From TMED27 sp964350695 (GTDB lineage: Bacteria; Pseudomonadota; Alphaproteobacteria; Micavibrionales; Micavibrionaceae): a stretch of 64,000 nt of DNA. The notes beneath the pieces were generated by a model. The model did not search any database, was not told where the DNA came from, and worked only from the letters and a program-made list of their open reading frames with translations. A program made the position numbers and the translations under genes. The stretch spans positions 85,427-149,426 of the forward strand of contig CAYGKM010000004.1 in NCBI GenBank assembly GCA_964350695.1. Direction: 5' to 3'. This document shows, in pieces, positions 16,527-26,121 of the stretch (the stretch's first letter is position 1; each line of letters starts with the position of its first letter).

Positions 16527-16955
16527 TTAAAGAACTTCGTGCAGCTTTTCAAGAGCTTGAAGATACCCCTTTGCACCCTGTCCCGCAATCACTTCCGTCG
16601 CGATCGGCTCTATATAAGAGATATGGCGGAATTTCTCCCGCGTTTTGGGGTCGGATAAATGCACCTCAATAATGGGGACATCTAAAAGCTTCAGCGCGTC
16701 ATGGATCGCCACGGATGTATGCGTATACGCTGCTGCATTGATAATAACGCCCTCAAACGCGCCCTTCGCCTCTTGAATCCAGCCCACAAGCTCACCTTCA
16801 TGGTTGCTCTGGCGAAAATCGATTGCTTGCCCAAGCGCTCCCGCTTTCTCAAGGCACATGCCTTTAATGTCATCCAGCGTCTGATCGCCGTAAATCTCCG
16901 GCTCGCGGCTCCCCAGCATGTTTAAATTCGGCCCGTTAAGAATAAGAATGCGCAA
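16527..16955 (-). CDS. aroQ: type II 3-dehydroquinate dehydratase
   Basis: AroQ dehydrates 3-dehydroquinate to 3-dehydroshikimate in the shikimate pathway. The 142 residues cover the family: ILNGPNLNMLGSREPEIYG with the catalytic Tyr loop, RQSNHEGELV, INAAAYTHTSVAIHDAL, and EVHLSDPKTREKFRHISYI with the active-site His and Arg. aroQ next to accB-accC is a common proteobacterial arrangement. An ATG lies directly after the copper-chaperone stop region, 13 bp downstream of it. Confidence 0.96.
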   Translation of the reverse strand: MRILILNGPNLNMLGSREPEIYGDQTLDDIKGMCLEKAGALGQAIDFRQSNHEGELVGWIQEAKGAFEGVIINAAAYTHTSVAIHDALKLLDVPIIEVHLSDPKTREKFRHISYIEPIATEVIAGQGAKGYLQALEKLHEVL

Positions 16956-16968
16956 AATCAGCTATCTC

Positions 16969-17427
16969 CTAATGATCCTTGTTCGGCGAAGGAATATCCC
17001 CCGGCGCCACGATATGCACACGTACGGTTAAATCTCCGTTTGCCTTTGTGCTGAGGGTTAAATCAAAATCATCCCCTATTCGAAGCGGTTCGGGAAGGTC
17101 CATCAACATAATATGATCCCCTGATGGATCTAATATATGCGTGGTTTTCGGCGCGATTGTAATGCTTTCCAACTCGCGCATCATCATCATATCGCCTTCC
17201 ATATCATTGCTATGCATCTCTACCCGCCCCGCAATATCACTGCGTGCGGACACAATCTCCACCTCATTTGGCGTCGCATTCTCGATGCTCAAAAACGCCG
17301 CCCCGTGGCGCTGAACGGGTGAGGTCGCAAATGCATACGCATTGCTCACAGACACGTTTTGTTTATCGAGGCAGGCGCTAAGGCAGGCCGTGACCAAAAT
17401 TAAAAATGTAAAATAAATGGATTTCAA
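16969..17427 (-). CDS. PCu(A)C-type periplasmic copper chaperone lipoprotein
   Basis: The 152-residue product has a lipobox (LSAC, cysteine 19) and a PCu(A)C domain. The copper motif is visible as MH at VEMHSNDMEGDMMMM and H-x-M at GDHIMLMDL. This family holds Cu(I) in the periplasm and helps build the CuA or CuB site of cytochrome oxidase. A run of four methionines (DMMMM) may add copper ligands. It sits 15 bp downstream of a DsbA-like gene; thiol-redox proteins and copper chaperones often cooperate in oxidase assembly. Confidence 0.85.
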   Translation of the reverse strand: MKSIYFTFLILVTACLSACLDKQNVSVSNAYAFATSPVQRHGAAFLSIENATPNEVEIVSARSDIAGRVEMHSNDMEGDMMMMRELESITIAPKTTHILDPSGDHIMLMDLPEPLRIGDDFDLTLSTKANGDLTVRVHIVAPGDIPSPNKDH

Positions 17428-17442
17428 AAGCTTAATCTTTCT

Positions 17443-18048
17443 CTAATTTTGTCTTGCGGTCGCAAAAAAGTTCACAAAGTTATCGGCATTCGGAATAGGG
17501 TCACTCACTTGCAATAACATATCCTTGCCAATCAAAAACGCAGGTATAGAGCGCCCGCCCAAATGTTGCAAGATCTCCGTATTTTTTTCAAGCGCGTCCA
17601 TGACCTCTTGGCTTTCAATATCCTTTTTCAAGCGCTCATAATCCAGCTCCAGATAAGTCGCAAGCGCGCTCACCATATCCCCTTTGATCTCTTCAAAATT
17701 CTCGATCATATATAAATGCGCATCCAAAAACCGCTCCTGCAAGCCCGCCGCATACACAGCCTTTGACGCCAGCATCCCGTCTTCGGTCACAGACAGCATC
17801 GGCCGCACCGCATAATTTACATGCCCGTCGCGGCTCAAGGCCTCGGTAATAACAGGATGCATTTGTTGGCAATGCGGACAGCTATAATCCAGAAATTCCA
17901 CAACCGTAAGATCGGCCTCTTCATGCGTAAACGCATACCCGCTCTCCAGCTTCATCGCCGAATGCTTGACCCACATGGTTTGAACAACCAAAAAGCCAAA
18001 ATACCCTGCGATAAGAACCGCCAGCCCAATGAAAATACGGAAGATCAT
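17443..18048 (-). CDS. membrane-anchored DsbA-family thioredoxin-fold protein
   Basis: The 201-residue protein has an N-terminal membrane helix (FIGLAVLIAGYFGFLVVQTM) that is probably uncleaved, then a DsbA-type thioredoxin fold facing the periplasm. The active site is CPHC at residues 57-60, the same dipeptide as in E. coli DsbA, and the cis-Pro loop is RSIPAFLIG. The helical insert is short. Its 11-bp spacing from the upstream DsbA-like gene and 15 bp to the copper chaperone gene suggests one operon. Confidence 0.88.
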   Translation of the reverse strand: MIFRIFIGLAVLIAGYFGFLVVQTMWVKHSAMKLESGYAFTHEEADLTVVEFLDYSCPHCQQMHPVITEALSRDGHVNYAVRPMLSVTEDGMLASKAVYAAGLQERFLDAHLYMIENFEEIKGDMVSALATYLELDYERLKKDIESQEVMDALEKNTEILQHLGGRSIPAFLIGKDMLLQVSDPIPNADNFVNFFATARQN

Positions 18049-18058
18049 GGTTTAAGGC

Positions 18059-18817
18059 CTATCCTTCTTTATCAGCCTTCTTCGCACGCTCTTTGGCCAC
18101 TGCGTCTTTAAGCCCGTCTACGCCGACATATCCGGGAATAAACGTCTTGCCGATTACGAACGCAGGCGTGCCCTGAACGCCGATCTTTTGCGATAGCTCC
18201 ATGTCTTTCGCCAATTGCTGATTAATTTCTTGTGAGTTCGCATCGACTTTCATCTTTTCAACATCAAGCCCCATATTCCTTGCGATTTTCTCAAGCTCGC
18301 CCTCTTCTTTCGGGCCTGCATGGTCCATCAATGCGGTATGATATTCAAAATATTTGCCCTGCTTCTTCGCCGCCAGCGCCCATGTAGCAGCGGTTCTGGA
18401 TGTCGGCCCGAGGATCGGCATTTCTTTGAAAACAATCCGTACATTCGGATCATCCTCGACCACCTTTTGCAAATCAGGCAAGGCGCGCTTGCAGTATCCG
18501 CAATTATAATCAAAGAATTCAACAATCGTAATATCGCCGTCTTTGTTCCCGAAAACTGTCTCGGCCGGATCATTTAATGTCTTGTAATTATCTTCAATCA
18601 TTGCCGCCGCTTTTTCCGCGCTTTCCTTTTTCATGTTGGCTTCATGCAAAGACACGGCTTCAAAAATCACACCGGGATTTTCAAGCAAATAGGATTTAAC
18701 CAGCGCGCCAATCTCTTCTTTTTGCGTGGCTGAAAATTCTTCTGCCGCCGCAGGGCTGACCGCCAAAAGCGATAATGCGCTAAAACAAAGCAGTCCTGTT
18801 TTAAAAGTCTTTGTCAT
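18059..18817 (-). CDS. DsbA-family periplasmic thiol oxidoreductase
   Basis: The 252-residue protein has a cleavable signal peptide (LLCFSALSLLAVSPAAA), an N-terminal helical segment seen in Com1/ScsC-like proteins (about residues 28-85), and a thioredoxin fold with CGYC at 106-109 and cis-Pro loop GVQGTPAFVIG. Com1/ScsC-type proteins oxidise or isomerise disulfides in the periplasm. The lysine-rich C-terminus is non-conserved. It heads the minus-strand set with the second thiol protein and the copper chaperone. Oxidase versus isomerase cannot be told from sequence. Confidence 0.9.
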   Translation of the reverse strand: MTKTFKTGLLCFSALSLLAVSPAAAEEFSATQKEEIGALVKSYLLENPGVIFEAVSLHEANMKKESAEKAAAMIEDNYKTLNDPAETVFGNKDGDITIVEFFDYNCGYCKRALPDLQKVVEDDPNVRIVFKEMPILGPTSRTAATWALAAKKQGKYFEYHTALMDHAGPKEEGELEKIARNMGLDVEKMKVDANSQEINQQLAKDMELSQKIGVQGTPAFVIGKTFIPGYVGVDGLKDAVAKERAKKADKEG

Positions 18818-18884
18818 CTGTATAGTCTCCTTTTTCTCTATTACCTGATTTATACTTTATTCTAACATTGCCGTATGTAAAGGG

Positions 18885-20288
18885 TTATCCTTGCGTTTCC
18901 AGCTCTTCCAAATTGCCGATATGCACCAATAAATCCTTCGCCTGCAGCCATTCCGGGCTTCCGTTTTTAAAACTCTTCAGCGCCTCTTCCGCTTGCGTGC
19001 GGGCATATGGAATGTTGCGCTGTAAAACCGCTTCCTCCGCCAGATGTAGCTTCGCTTCGCCGTCTTGCCCCAGCCGCCCATAGGCGGTTGCCAGTAAACG
19101 CTGCGCTTGTGAGGATCTCTTTTCGGTGCGCAGCGCTTTCTTCAAATGCGTAACCGCCTCGCTTAAGCGCGCCCTGTCATTCCCGCTTTCAATCAATGCA
19201 TGCGCCAGGGCAATCCGCAAAAGCGCCTCTTCGGGTTTCAGTTCAACCGCTTTGCGATAGGCCGGAATGCCTTCTTCTATGCGGCTGAAATCTACCAACA
19301 TCTGGCCTTTCAACTCATGGAAATACGCATTATTCGGCTCTTCCGCGATCAACGCATCAATCTGTTTAATCGCGCCGGGAATTTCATTCGTCCTATACGC
19401 CGCAATTGCTCTGGCATATCGCGCCGCCACAGATTCATCGCGGCTATCATATTCCCACTCAATTTGATGCGGCCGAATAAACCCGATCAACTTTGCCTTC
19501 ATCCGTGCATGCTTCTCCACCCATTCAGGCGGGTAGGGGACATCGCCTAATGTCGATTTTGCCACCAGCGCTTCAATCGCCTGAATCCGGTTATCGGTTA
19601 GCGGGTGCGTCCGCGCATATTCAACTTGGCGGCTCGCAGGCACATATTCCTGCCCTTTAAGCTTTTCAAAAAATGTTCCCAACCCTGTTGGGTTAATCCC
19701 TGCGCTGGCCATAAATGAATACGCCGCCTGATCGGCCGAGGATTCATTCACCCTGCTATGCGCGAGAAAGTTTCGCCCTGCAATATGGCTCGTCCCTGAA
19801 ATCACCGCATTCGCCGCGCGCCCGTCACCTGTCGCAATCGCCGCGCCAATTCCTAAAACCATCCCCAAAATGCTCTGATATGATGCCCGCTCAAACGCCG
19901 CCCGCGTCCCCACCAAATGCCCGCCGGAAATATGGCCGATCTCGTGCGCCAAAACCCCGATCACCTCTCCGGGATTATCGGTTTTTTCAATCAATCCGGT
20001 GTAAAAGAAAACATTCGCCCCGCCCGCAACAAACGCATTCACTTGGTCGCTTTGCACCAAAACAAGATCCACACTGCTCGGGTCAAGCTGCGCGGCCTTC
20101 AAAAGCGGGTTCATCCACTCTCTGAAAGTGCTTTCAATCTCGCTGTCGCGGATAATCGGCGGGGATTTTTGTTGCGCTTTTGCTCCGGCACTTACAAAAG
20201 AAATGCTCAAAAAAAGCACAAGCAGCAAGCAACTCTTGGCGAATGACTTCAGATAAGGTTCAATACTATGATACATGCTTATAAACAT
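18885..20288 (-). CDS. periplasmic M48 metalloprotease with TPR domain (BepA-like)
   Basis: The 467-residue protein resembles BepA/YfgC, a periplasmic protease-chaperone for outer-membrane protein assembly. A signal segment (LLLVLFLSISFVSAGAKA) is followed by the M48 domain with HEIGH at 115-119 and the downstream ESSADQAAYSFMASAGINP that carries the third zinc ligand. Residues about 290-460 form TPR repeats (AYRTNEIPGAIKQIDALI; AYRKAVELKPEEALLRIALA). Start at residue 1 or 5 is possible. It is transcribed toward the dsb genes with a 67-bp gap, probably from its own promoter. Confidence 0.93.
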   Translation of the reverse strand: MFISMYHSIEPYLKSFAKSCLLLVLFLSISFVSAGAKAQQKSPPIIRDSEIESTFREWMNPLLKAAQLDPSSVDLVLVQSDQVNAFVAGGANVFFYTGLIEKTDNPGEVIGVLAHEIGHISGGHLVGTRAAFERASYQSILGMVLGIGAAIATGDGRAANAVISGTSHIAGRNFLAHSRVNESSADQAAYSFMASAGINPTGLGTFFEKLKGQEYVPASRQVEYARTHPLTDNRIQAIEALVAKSTLGDVPYPPEWVEKHARMKAKLIGFIRPHQIEWEYDSRDESVAARYARAIAAYRTNEIPGAIKQIDALIAEEPNNAYFHELKGQMLVDFSRIEEGIPAYRKAVELKPEEALLRIALAHALIESGNDRARLSEAVTHLKKALRTEKRSSQAQRLLATAYGRLGQDGEAKLHLAEEAVLQRNIPYARTQAEEALKSFKNGSPEWLQAKDLLVHIGNLEELETQG

Positions 20289-20323
20289 TCGCTTAAAACT
20301 AACATCAGGTTACAATATAGGCC

Positions 20324-20668
20324 ATGCATTTTATTCTACAATGGATTGATTTTATCTGGCTTCCCCTGATGATGGTGGTTGTCAGCAAAAACCAGCGCAT
20401 CTTTGCCGCAGGGTTTTTCGCCGCCTGTGCCTTTATGATGCGCATGGAAGTCGAGCTGATGACCTCCACAGGCTTTGTCACAGGGATGCTGCCGCTGATG
20501 CAAAGCCATGTGTTTTATCGCGGCATTGTGGTCTATAGCCTCTTTTATGGCCTCTATCTCGCGCTATGCCTGTATTCCCCAAATGCCCGCAACGTTATAC
20601 TCATGGCCGCCTCGATTACGATTTTCTTCGCCGCCAGCGTCGTTTCTATGTTAGTGATGCTTCTATGA
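20324..20668 (+). CDS. small integral membrane protein, unknown function
   Basis: The 114-residue product is almost entirely hydrophobic, with about four membrane helices (WIDFIWLPLMMVVV; FAAGFFAACAFMMRM; IVVYSLFYGLYLALCLY; VILMAASITIFFAASVVSML). No family is recognised. It overlaps the rlmE start by ATGA and is divergent from the M48 protease gene, 36 bp away, so the two may share a control region. The coupling to rlmE suggests co-expression only. Confidence 0.75.
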   Translation: MHFILQWIDFIWLPLMMVVVSKNQRIFAAGFFAACAFMMRMEVELMTSTGFVTGMLPLMQSHVFYRGIVVYSLFYGLYLALCLYSPNARNVILMAASITIFFAASVVSMLVMLL

Positions 20669-21357
20669 GTAGAAATAAAGCCAAAGAAAAAGTCAAAACC
20701 GCAAAAGGGCGCAAATCAGGCTCTACGCGCTGGTTAAAACGCCAATTAAACGACCCTTACGTCACGAAAGCCGAAAAAGACGGCCTTCGCGGGCGCGCAG
20801 CCTATAAACTACTGGAAATAAATGAAAAACTGGATTTTTTGCGTGAAGGCCAAACCATCGTTGATCTCGGCGCCGCGCCGGGCGGTTGGTGCCAAATCGC
20901 CACCGCAAAAGGCGCGCGCGTTGTCGCGATTGATCTGCTCGAAGTCGATGAAATGCCGAATATGGATTTCATCCAAATGGATTTTATGGCTGATGATGCC
21001 CCCGATATTCTCAAAAACATGATCAAAAAATATGATGAAACTGGCCTCGCCGACGCGGTGATATCCGATATGGCCCCCAATACCACGGGGCATAAACAAA
21101 CCGATCACCTCAAAATTATGGTCGTTGTTGAAGCCGCTTATTACTTCGCAATTGAGGTTCTAAAGCCAGACGGCCTCTTTATCGCCAAGGTCCGTCAGGG
21201 CGGCGCGCAAAACACGTTGGTGGCGGAACTGAAGAAAAGCTTCAAAACCATCAAACACATCAAACCCCCAGCCAGCCGCAAGGAATCCTCCGAAACCTAC
21301 CTCATCGCGCAAGGGTTCAGGGGTCACACGCCAGAGGCTGACAATCAAACGCAATAA
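20665..21357 (+). CDS. rlmE: 23S rRNA 2'-O-ribose U2552 methyltransferase
   Basis: RlmE (RrmJ/FtsJ) methylates U2552 in the A loop of 23S rRNA late in large-subunit assembly. The 230 residues contain the SAM site IVDLGAAPGGWCQIA and the K-D-K-E catalytic set: Lys in RWLKRQ, Asp in ISDMAPNTTGH, Lys in IAKVRQGG and Glu in SSETYLIA. The N-terminus has the usual basic, flexible start. I use ATG at 20665, which overlaps the membrane-protein stop; a frame extending to 20566 is only read-through. Its last 41 bp overlap a convergent orphan gene. Confidence 0.95.
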   Translation: MSRNKAKEKVKTAKGRKSGSTRWLKRQLNDPYVTKAEKDGLRGRAAYKLLEINEKLDFLREGQTIVDLGAAPGGWCQIATAKGARVVAIDLLEVDEMPNMDFIQMDFMADDAPDILKNMIKKYDETGLADAVISDMAPNTTGHKQTDHLKIMVVVEAAYYFAIEVLKPDGLFIAKVRQGGAQNTLVAELKKSFKTIKHIKPPASRKESSETYLIAQGFRGHTPEADNQTQ

Positions 21358-21646
21358 GCCCTTGTTTCAGGCGGTCAACGCCGACCGTAACGCGTCTATT
21401 TGCACCGTCAGACAGCAATCCTCGCTGTGCAATCTTAAGAAGCTCGCTCGGCGCTAAAACAGCATACCGATATTTGTCTTCTGGATCTTCGCTTCCTTGT
21501 GCATGAACGGCATTGTCAAATCTCACCACGGTTGTCGTATTGTTGAGACCCCGCGCTAAGCGTTTTAAATATTCGCGCTCTTCTGCATGTATATTGGGGA
21601 TATCGCGAATTGAAACCAATGTTCCTGAATGTTTAGGTACGTCCAT
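21317..21646 (-). CDS. orphan protein overlapping the rlmE 3' end
   Basis: The 109-residue product has no recognised domain, signal or membrane segment. It is moderately polar with an NNTTTVVRFDNAVH segment and an RRVTVGVDRLKQGLIAFD C-terminal block. GGAG lies seven bases before the ATG, which supports a real gene. Its C-terminal 13 codons overlap rlmE on the other strand, which is unusual for a functional pair. It could be a recently acquired or fast-evolving gene; a spurious frame is not excluded. Confidence 0.5.
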   Translation of the reverse strand: MDVPKHSGTLVSIRDIPNIHAEEREYLKRLARGLNNTTTVVRFDNAVHAQGSEDPEDKYRYAVLAPSELLKIAQRGLLSDGANRRVTVGVDRLKQGLIAFDCQPLACDP

Positions 21647-21725
21647 GAAAAAACTCCATAATTTTTTTTACATAATAAAATAAAAGAATCTTTTATGCAA
21701 GTTCAAAGGTAACAAAAAACTTTTC

Positions 21726-21753
21726 TTTACATCTTCTCATTTTCCGCTATAAC
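21726..21753 (+). promoter_or_regulatory. candidate guaB promoter
   Basis: TTTACA (21726-21731) and TATAAC (21748-21753) are 16 bases apart, 40 bp before the guaB ATG. The surrounding 150-bp gap is AT-rich and holds no other feature that I can see. Confidence 0.45.
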
Positions 21754-21793
21754 TCTCTTGCAAATTAACCGTTTAAATACAGGCATTTGCAAC

Positions 21794-23278
<1,485 letters not shown>

Positions 23279-23281
23279 GCT

Positions 23282-23722
23282 CTATCCAAAAAATTTCGGA
23301 GGAGATGCAGGCGGGCCCGGCAGGTCATGCTCATTTTCAACAAAAGCAACGGGGCATGCGGGAGGGGGAGAAGGTCCACGCAAATATTGCCCCTCGTCAT
23401 TTCTCTCAAACACAGAGCCTGTAAGGGTTTCTATGTTTTCAATGATGTCGCCAATAGAGGAAGGATTATGATCATCCGATAAAAAAGATATTCTATTTTC
23501 ATTAAAATTTGAACTGTCTACTACAAACCCGGATTTGTCTAAAATTTGGGCAAGCTCGTCGCGAAATCCTTCCATATCCTCTTGGTTTTCGTCACAAAAT
23601 TCGAATGTGAGTCTTATTATGTGCCGCGGTTCATCAAGCTTTCCAGCTAAACCCGGTATCAAAAGTCTACTATTATAAGTAGCTGAGGCATTCTCTAACG
23701 CATTTTTAAGCTCTGGACTCAT
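23282..23722 (-). CDS. orphan 146-residue protein
   Basis: No family is recognised. The protein is acidic, without signal or membrane segment, and carries a proline-rich C-terminal tail (GPSPPPACPVAF and LPGPPASPPKFFG). CAGGAG seven bases before the ATG supports translation. It is convergent with guaB, 3 bp apart. AT-content is higher than in its neighbours, which fits a recent acquisition or a fast-evolving gene. Function unknown. Confidence 0.65.
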   Translation of the reverse strand: MSPELKNALENASATYNSRLLIPGLAGKLDEPRHIIRLTFEFCDENQEDMEGFRDELAQILDKSGFVVDSSNFNENRISFLSDDHNPSSIGDIIENIETLTGSVFERNDEGQYLRGPSPPPACPVAFVENEHDLPGPPASPPKFFG

Positions 23723-23831
23723 AATAATCTCCTGTTACTTAGAGTATATTCTCATAATTAATTTTTAATTAAAAAACCCCGTGACCTTTCCCCGCTTTAT
23801 GTTACAAGGGGCGGCGCTATCGGCGTTTCGC

Positions 23832-23907
23832 TTTGGTTTTTCACAAGGCATGAGGCGCGAAGCGTATAGAAATACGTGGGCAATGAATAACGCTGTGAAA
23901 AGCCAAA
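23832..23907. repeat. long palindromic repeat, copy A, upstream of rsmB
   Basis: TTTGGTTTTTCACA (23832-23845) and TGTGAAAAGCCAAA (23894-23907) are inverted copies with one mismatch, and the centre CGTAT-agaa-ATACG (23863-23876) is a perfect inverted repeat. The whole forms one 76-bp imperfect hairpin ending 13 bp before the rsmB start. It resembles copy B inside rsmB at 25151-25233 along most of its length. Confidence 0.7.
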
Positions 23908-23920
23908 TGGAAATGACGAG

Positions 23921-25318
23921 ATGAAACCAGCAAGCCGTATACAAGCGACCATAGAAGTCCTCGATAACATCGCCGCCAATGAGCGCGTGCCGATGGATTC
24001 CGTCGTGGGTGACTATATGCGCCATCGCCGCTATATCGGCGCTAAAGATCGCAACGAAATCGCAGAGCGCGCCTATAACATGATGCGCGCCCGTGCCCGT
24101 CTCGGCTGGTGGCTCGCCAAAATCGGCGCCGAAGACACGGCCCGCTATCACGTGATCGCATGGCTCGCTTTGGGCGAAAACGGCGGTGACGGTGTGGATA
24201 CAGGCCGCATAAAAGAACTGTTCGATGGCTCGAATTATTCACCGCCAGTCCTCGAAGAACAAGAGCTGAAACGCTTCGAGCATATGAAAGGCCGCACGCT
24301 AAGCCATCCTGATATGCCTGTGGAAGTGCGCGTCGAATGCCCGCCGCTTTATGAAGACAAACTAAAATCCTATTTCGGCGATGCTTTTGAAGAAGAAATG
24401 ACCGCGCTGCTCTTCCCTGCCACGCTGGATTTGCGTGTAAACACCTTCACCAGCTCCCGCGACGAGGCAAAAGCCTCGCTCAAAGCCGACGGTGTCGAAA
24501 CGGAAGAAACAACCCTCTCGCCTTGGGGTTTGCGCTGCCAATCAAAATCATACCTCGCCAAAACCAAAGCCCTGCTGAAAGGCCGCGTTTCCATCCAAGA
24601 CGAAGGCAGCCAGTTGATCTCATATCTCTGCGCCGCCAAGCCGGGCATGCAAGTCCTTGATTTTTGCGCGGGAGCAGGGGGCAAAACACTGGCTTTGGGC
24701 GCAGCTATGCAGCGCAAAGGCCGCATCGTCGCCATGGATAACGACACCCGCCGCCTTGAAAAAGGCCGTGACCGTTACAAAAAGGCCGGCATTGCCGACA
24801 TCATCGAAGTCCGCAGCCTTGAAGACGAAAAAAACCGCAAATGGCTGAAGCGCCAAAAAGGCAAATTCGATATCGTCCTGACCGATGTTCCCTGCACGGG
24901 AACAGGCACATGGCGTCGCAACCCCGATATGCGCTGGCGCGTGTTCGGCCCTTCATTAGAAGAGCTCATGGCCATCCAAACCGAGATCATCGACAAAGCC
25001 GCAACCCTCGTAAAAGACGGCGGCCGCTTCGTCTATGCCACATGTTCACTTCTGGCGGAGGAAAACGAGCACCAAATCGAACGCTTCCTCAAAGACAACC
25101 CCGATTTTACTGTTTTGCCTGTTTCAGATATTTGGAAACCAGGTCAAACAAATTTGTTATCTGACAAGACGCAAGGAGCGGAGCATACCAAAGCGTATGC
25201 GAGTGACGCAGCAACGATGTCAGAGGACAAATTGGGCAGACCTTTTATGCGTCTCACTCCGCATCGCCACGGCACAGACGGCTTCTTCACCGCCATCCTC
25301 ACCAAAAAATTGACATAA
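23921..25318 (+). CDS. rsmB: 16S rRNA m5C967 methyltransferase, with palindromic-repeat insertion
   Basis: RsmB-type RNA cytosine-C5 methyltransferase, 465 residues. The SAM-binding site VLDFCAGAGGKTLALGAAM, the TDVPCTGTGTWRRNPDMRW loop with the PC motif, and the catalytic-cysteine motif VYATCSLLAEENEHQI are intact. A NusB-like N-terminal part is reduced. Near the end, residues about 411-438 (NLLSDKTQGAEHTKAYASDA and following) are encoded by an 83-bp palindrome and look like an in-frame insertion between PDFTVLPVSDIWK and the usual GRPFMRLTPHRHGTDGFF ending. The enzyme is probably still active since the insert lies near the C-terminus. rsmB versus a close RsmF-like enzyme is not fully certain. 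Confidence 0.9.
   Translation: MKPASRIQATIEVLDNIAANERVPMDSVVGDYMRHRRYIGAKDRNEIAERAYNMMRARARLGWWLAKIGAEDTARYHVIAWLALGENGGDGVDTGRIKELFDGSNYSPPVLEEQELKRFEHMKGRTLSHPDMPVEVRVECPPLYEDKLKSYFGDAFEEEMTALLFPATLDLRVNTFTSSRDEAKASLKADGVETEETTLSPWGLRCQSKSYLAKTKALLKGRVSIQDEGSQLISYLCAAKPGMQVLDFCAGAGGKTLALGAAMQRKGRIVAMDNDTRRLEKGRDRYKKAGIADIIEVRSLEDEKNRKWLKRQKGKFDIVLTDVPCTGTGTWRRNPDMRWRVFGPSLEELMAIQTEIIDKAATLVKDGGRFVYATCSLLAEENEHQIERFLKDNPDFTVLPVSDIWKPGQTNLLSDKTQGAEHTKAYASDAATMSEDKLGRPFMRLTPHRHGTDGFFTAILTKKLT
25151..25233. repeat. palindromic repeat, copy B, inside rsmB coding sequence
   Basis: AATTTGTTATCTGACA (25151-25166) pairs with TGTCAGAGGACAAATT (25218-25233), 14 of 16 positions, around a centre GCATAC/GTATGC (25183-25200). 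It is read in frame as part of RsmB. Aligned shared segments with copy A include ACAAG, AGG-GCG-AGC-TA and AACG-TGT, so both look like one mobile palindromic family. Confidence 0.7.
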
Positions 25319-25338
25319 CTTTATTTGTGGGATAAAAC
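25310..25338 (+). promoter_or_regulatory. sigma70-like promoter for the gene at 25364
   Basis: TTGACA (25310-25315, within the last rsmB codons) and TAAAAC (25333-25338) are separated by 17 bases, placing a start just before the GGAGG of the next gene. Confidence 0.55.
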
Positions 25339-25363
25339 ACCTCTCATAATTGGAGGACGTAAT

Positions 25364-25783
25364 ATGTCAGATATACAAGAAGAACCACAAGCTTCTGCCC
25401 TTAATAAACAATGGTATGCCGTGTGTGCAGAGGATCATGACGAGCTAGATATCGATGAAGCCACAGAATATGATGATGAGCTTGGTGTTCTATGGGACGC
25501 GCAAGAGGTGGAAATATCTCCCGAACTCGATGAAGCTTTAGAGGCGTTGAGATGCCAAACCTACGAGGTTCGTGACGCTTTAGAACAGATCGTTAAAAAT
25601 GACCCAACGAAGAAAGCCATCTGGAATGAATATATTGCCCTCACGGAGCGGAAATATAAGGGAGAGAATGGAGGCCTTGTTAAAGCACAAAACGAAGACG
25701 ATGCAGTGGACGTGCTTAAGGCTTCGCATAGCTCCCCTGAAGTTTTGAGCTTTCATGTCGTTCCTCCTCACCTCGCTTCGTAA
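25364..25783 (+). CDS. orphan acidic protein
   Basis: The 139-residue product from ATG at 25364 (TTGGAGGACGTAAT before it) is strongly acidic, with EDHDELDIDEATEYDDELGV near the N-terminus and mostly helical sequence after that. There is no signal peptide, membrane helix or recognised domain. A longer start at 25325 would have no ribosome site. It has its own promoter and is followed after 8 bp by another orphan, so the two are probably one transcript. Function unknown. Confidence 0.7.
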   Translation: MSDIQEEPQASALNKQWYAVCAEDHDELDIDEATEYDDELGVLWDAQEVEISPELDEALEALRCQTYEVRDALEQIVKNDPTKKAIWNEYIALTERKYKGENGGLVKAQNEDDAVDVLKASHSSPEVLSFHVVPPHLAS

Positions 25784-25791
25784 ACAAAAAA

Positions 25792-26067
25792 ATGACCGCA
25801 TATTACGAATTCAGAATTGCGGTCGCCCCTGAGGGCGAAGAAAACTGGCAGCAACAGCCGGAAGTCTTTCCCGCGCAAACTCATGAAGAGCGCAGCCGCG
25901 TTTTTAACGATCTATTGATTGCCCGCCGCAAAGACGGCTTAAGAGGCCTGTTCCTCGAATCCGAAAGTCTGGAGGACGCAAAAGCATATCTGGAAAAAAC
26001 ACCGCCCCAAAAAATACCTACCTTCTTTATTGCCCACGCCCCGCGCGATTACAGCGAATTCCATTAA
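25792..26067 (+). CDS. orphan 91-residue protein
   Basis: A small soluble protein starting MTAYYEFRIAVAPEGEENWQ and ending in APRDYSEFH. No motif is recognised. The alternation of short strands and helices (YYEFRIAVAP, RVFNDLLIARRKDGLRGLFL) suggests a compact alpha/beta fold. It follows the acidic orphan by 8 bp and is closed by a bidirectional terminator at 26069, so it is the end of a two-gene transcript. Confidence 0.65.
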   Translation: MTAYYEFRIAVAPEGEENWQQQPEVFPAQTHEERSRVFNDLLIARRKDGLRGLFLESESLEDAKAYLEKTPPQKIPTFFIAHAPRDYSEFH

Positions 26068-26068
26068 A

Positions 26069-26095
26069 AAAGCCCGCATATCTCCGCGGGCTTTC
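26069..26095. terminator. bidirectional rho-independent terminator between convergent genes
   Basis: AAAGCCCGC (26069-26077) and GCGGGCTTT (26086-26094) form a 9-bp stem with runs of A before and T after, so it can stop transcription both from the orphan pair and from metE. A second GCGGGCTTT follows at 26105-26113. Confidence 0.85.
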
Positions 26096-26121
26096 TCGTA
26101 TCTCGCGGGCTTTAAAAGTGT

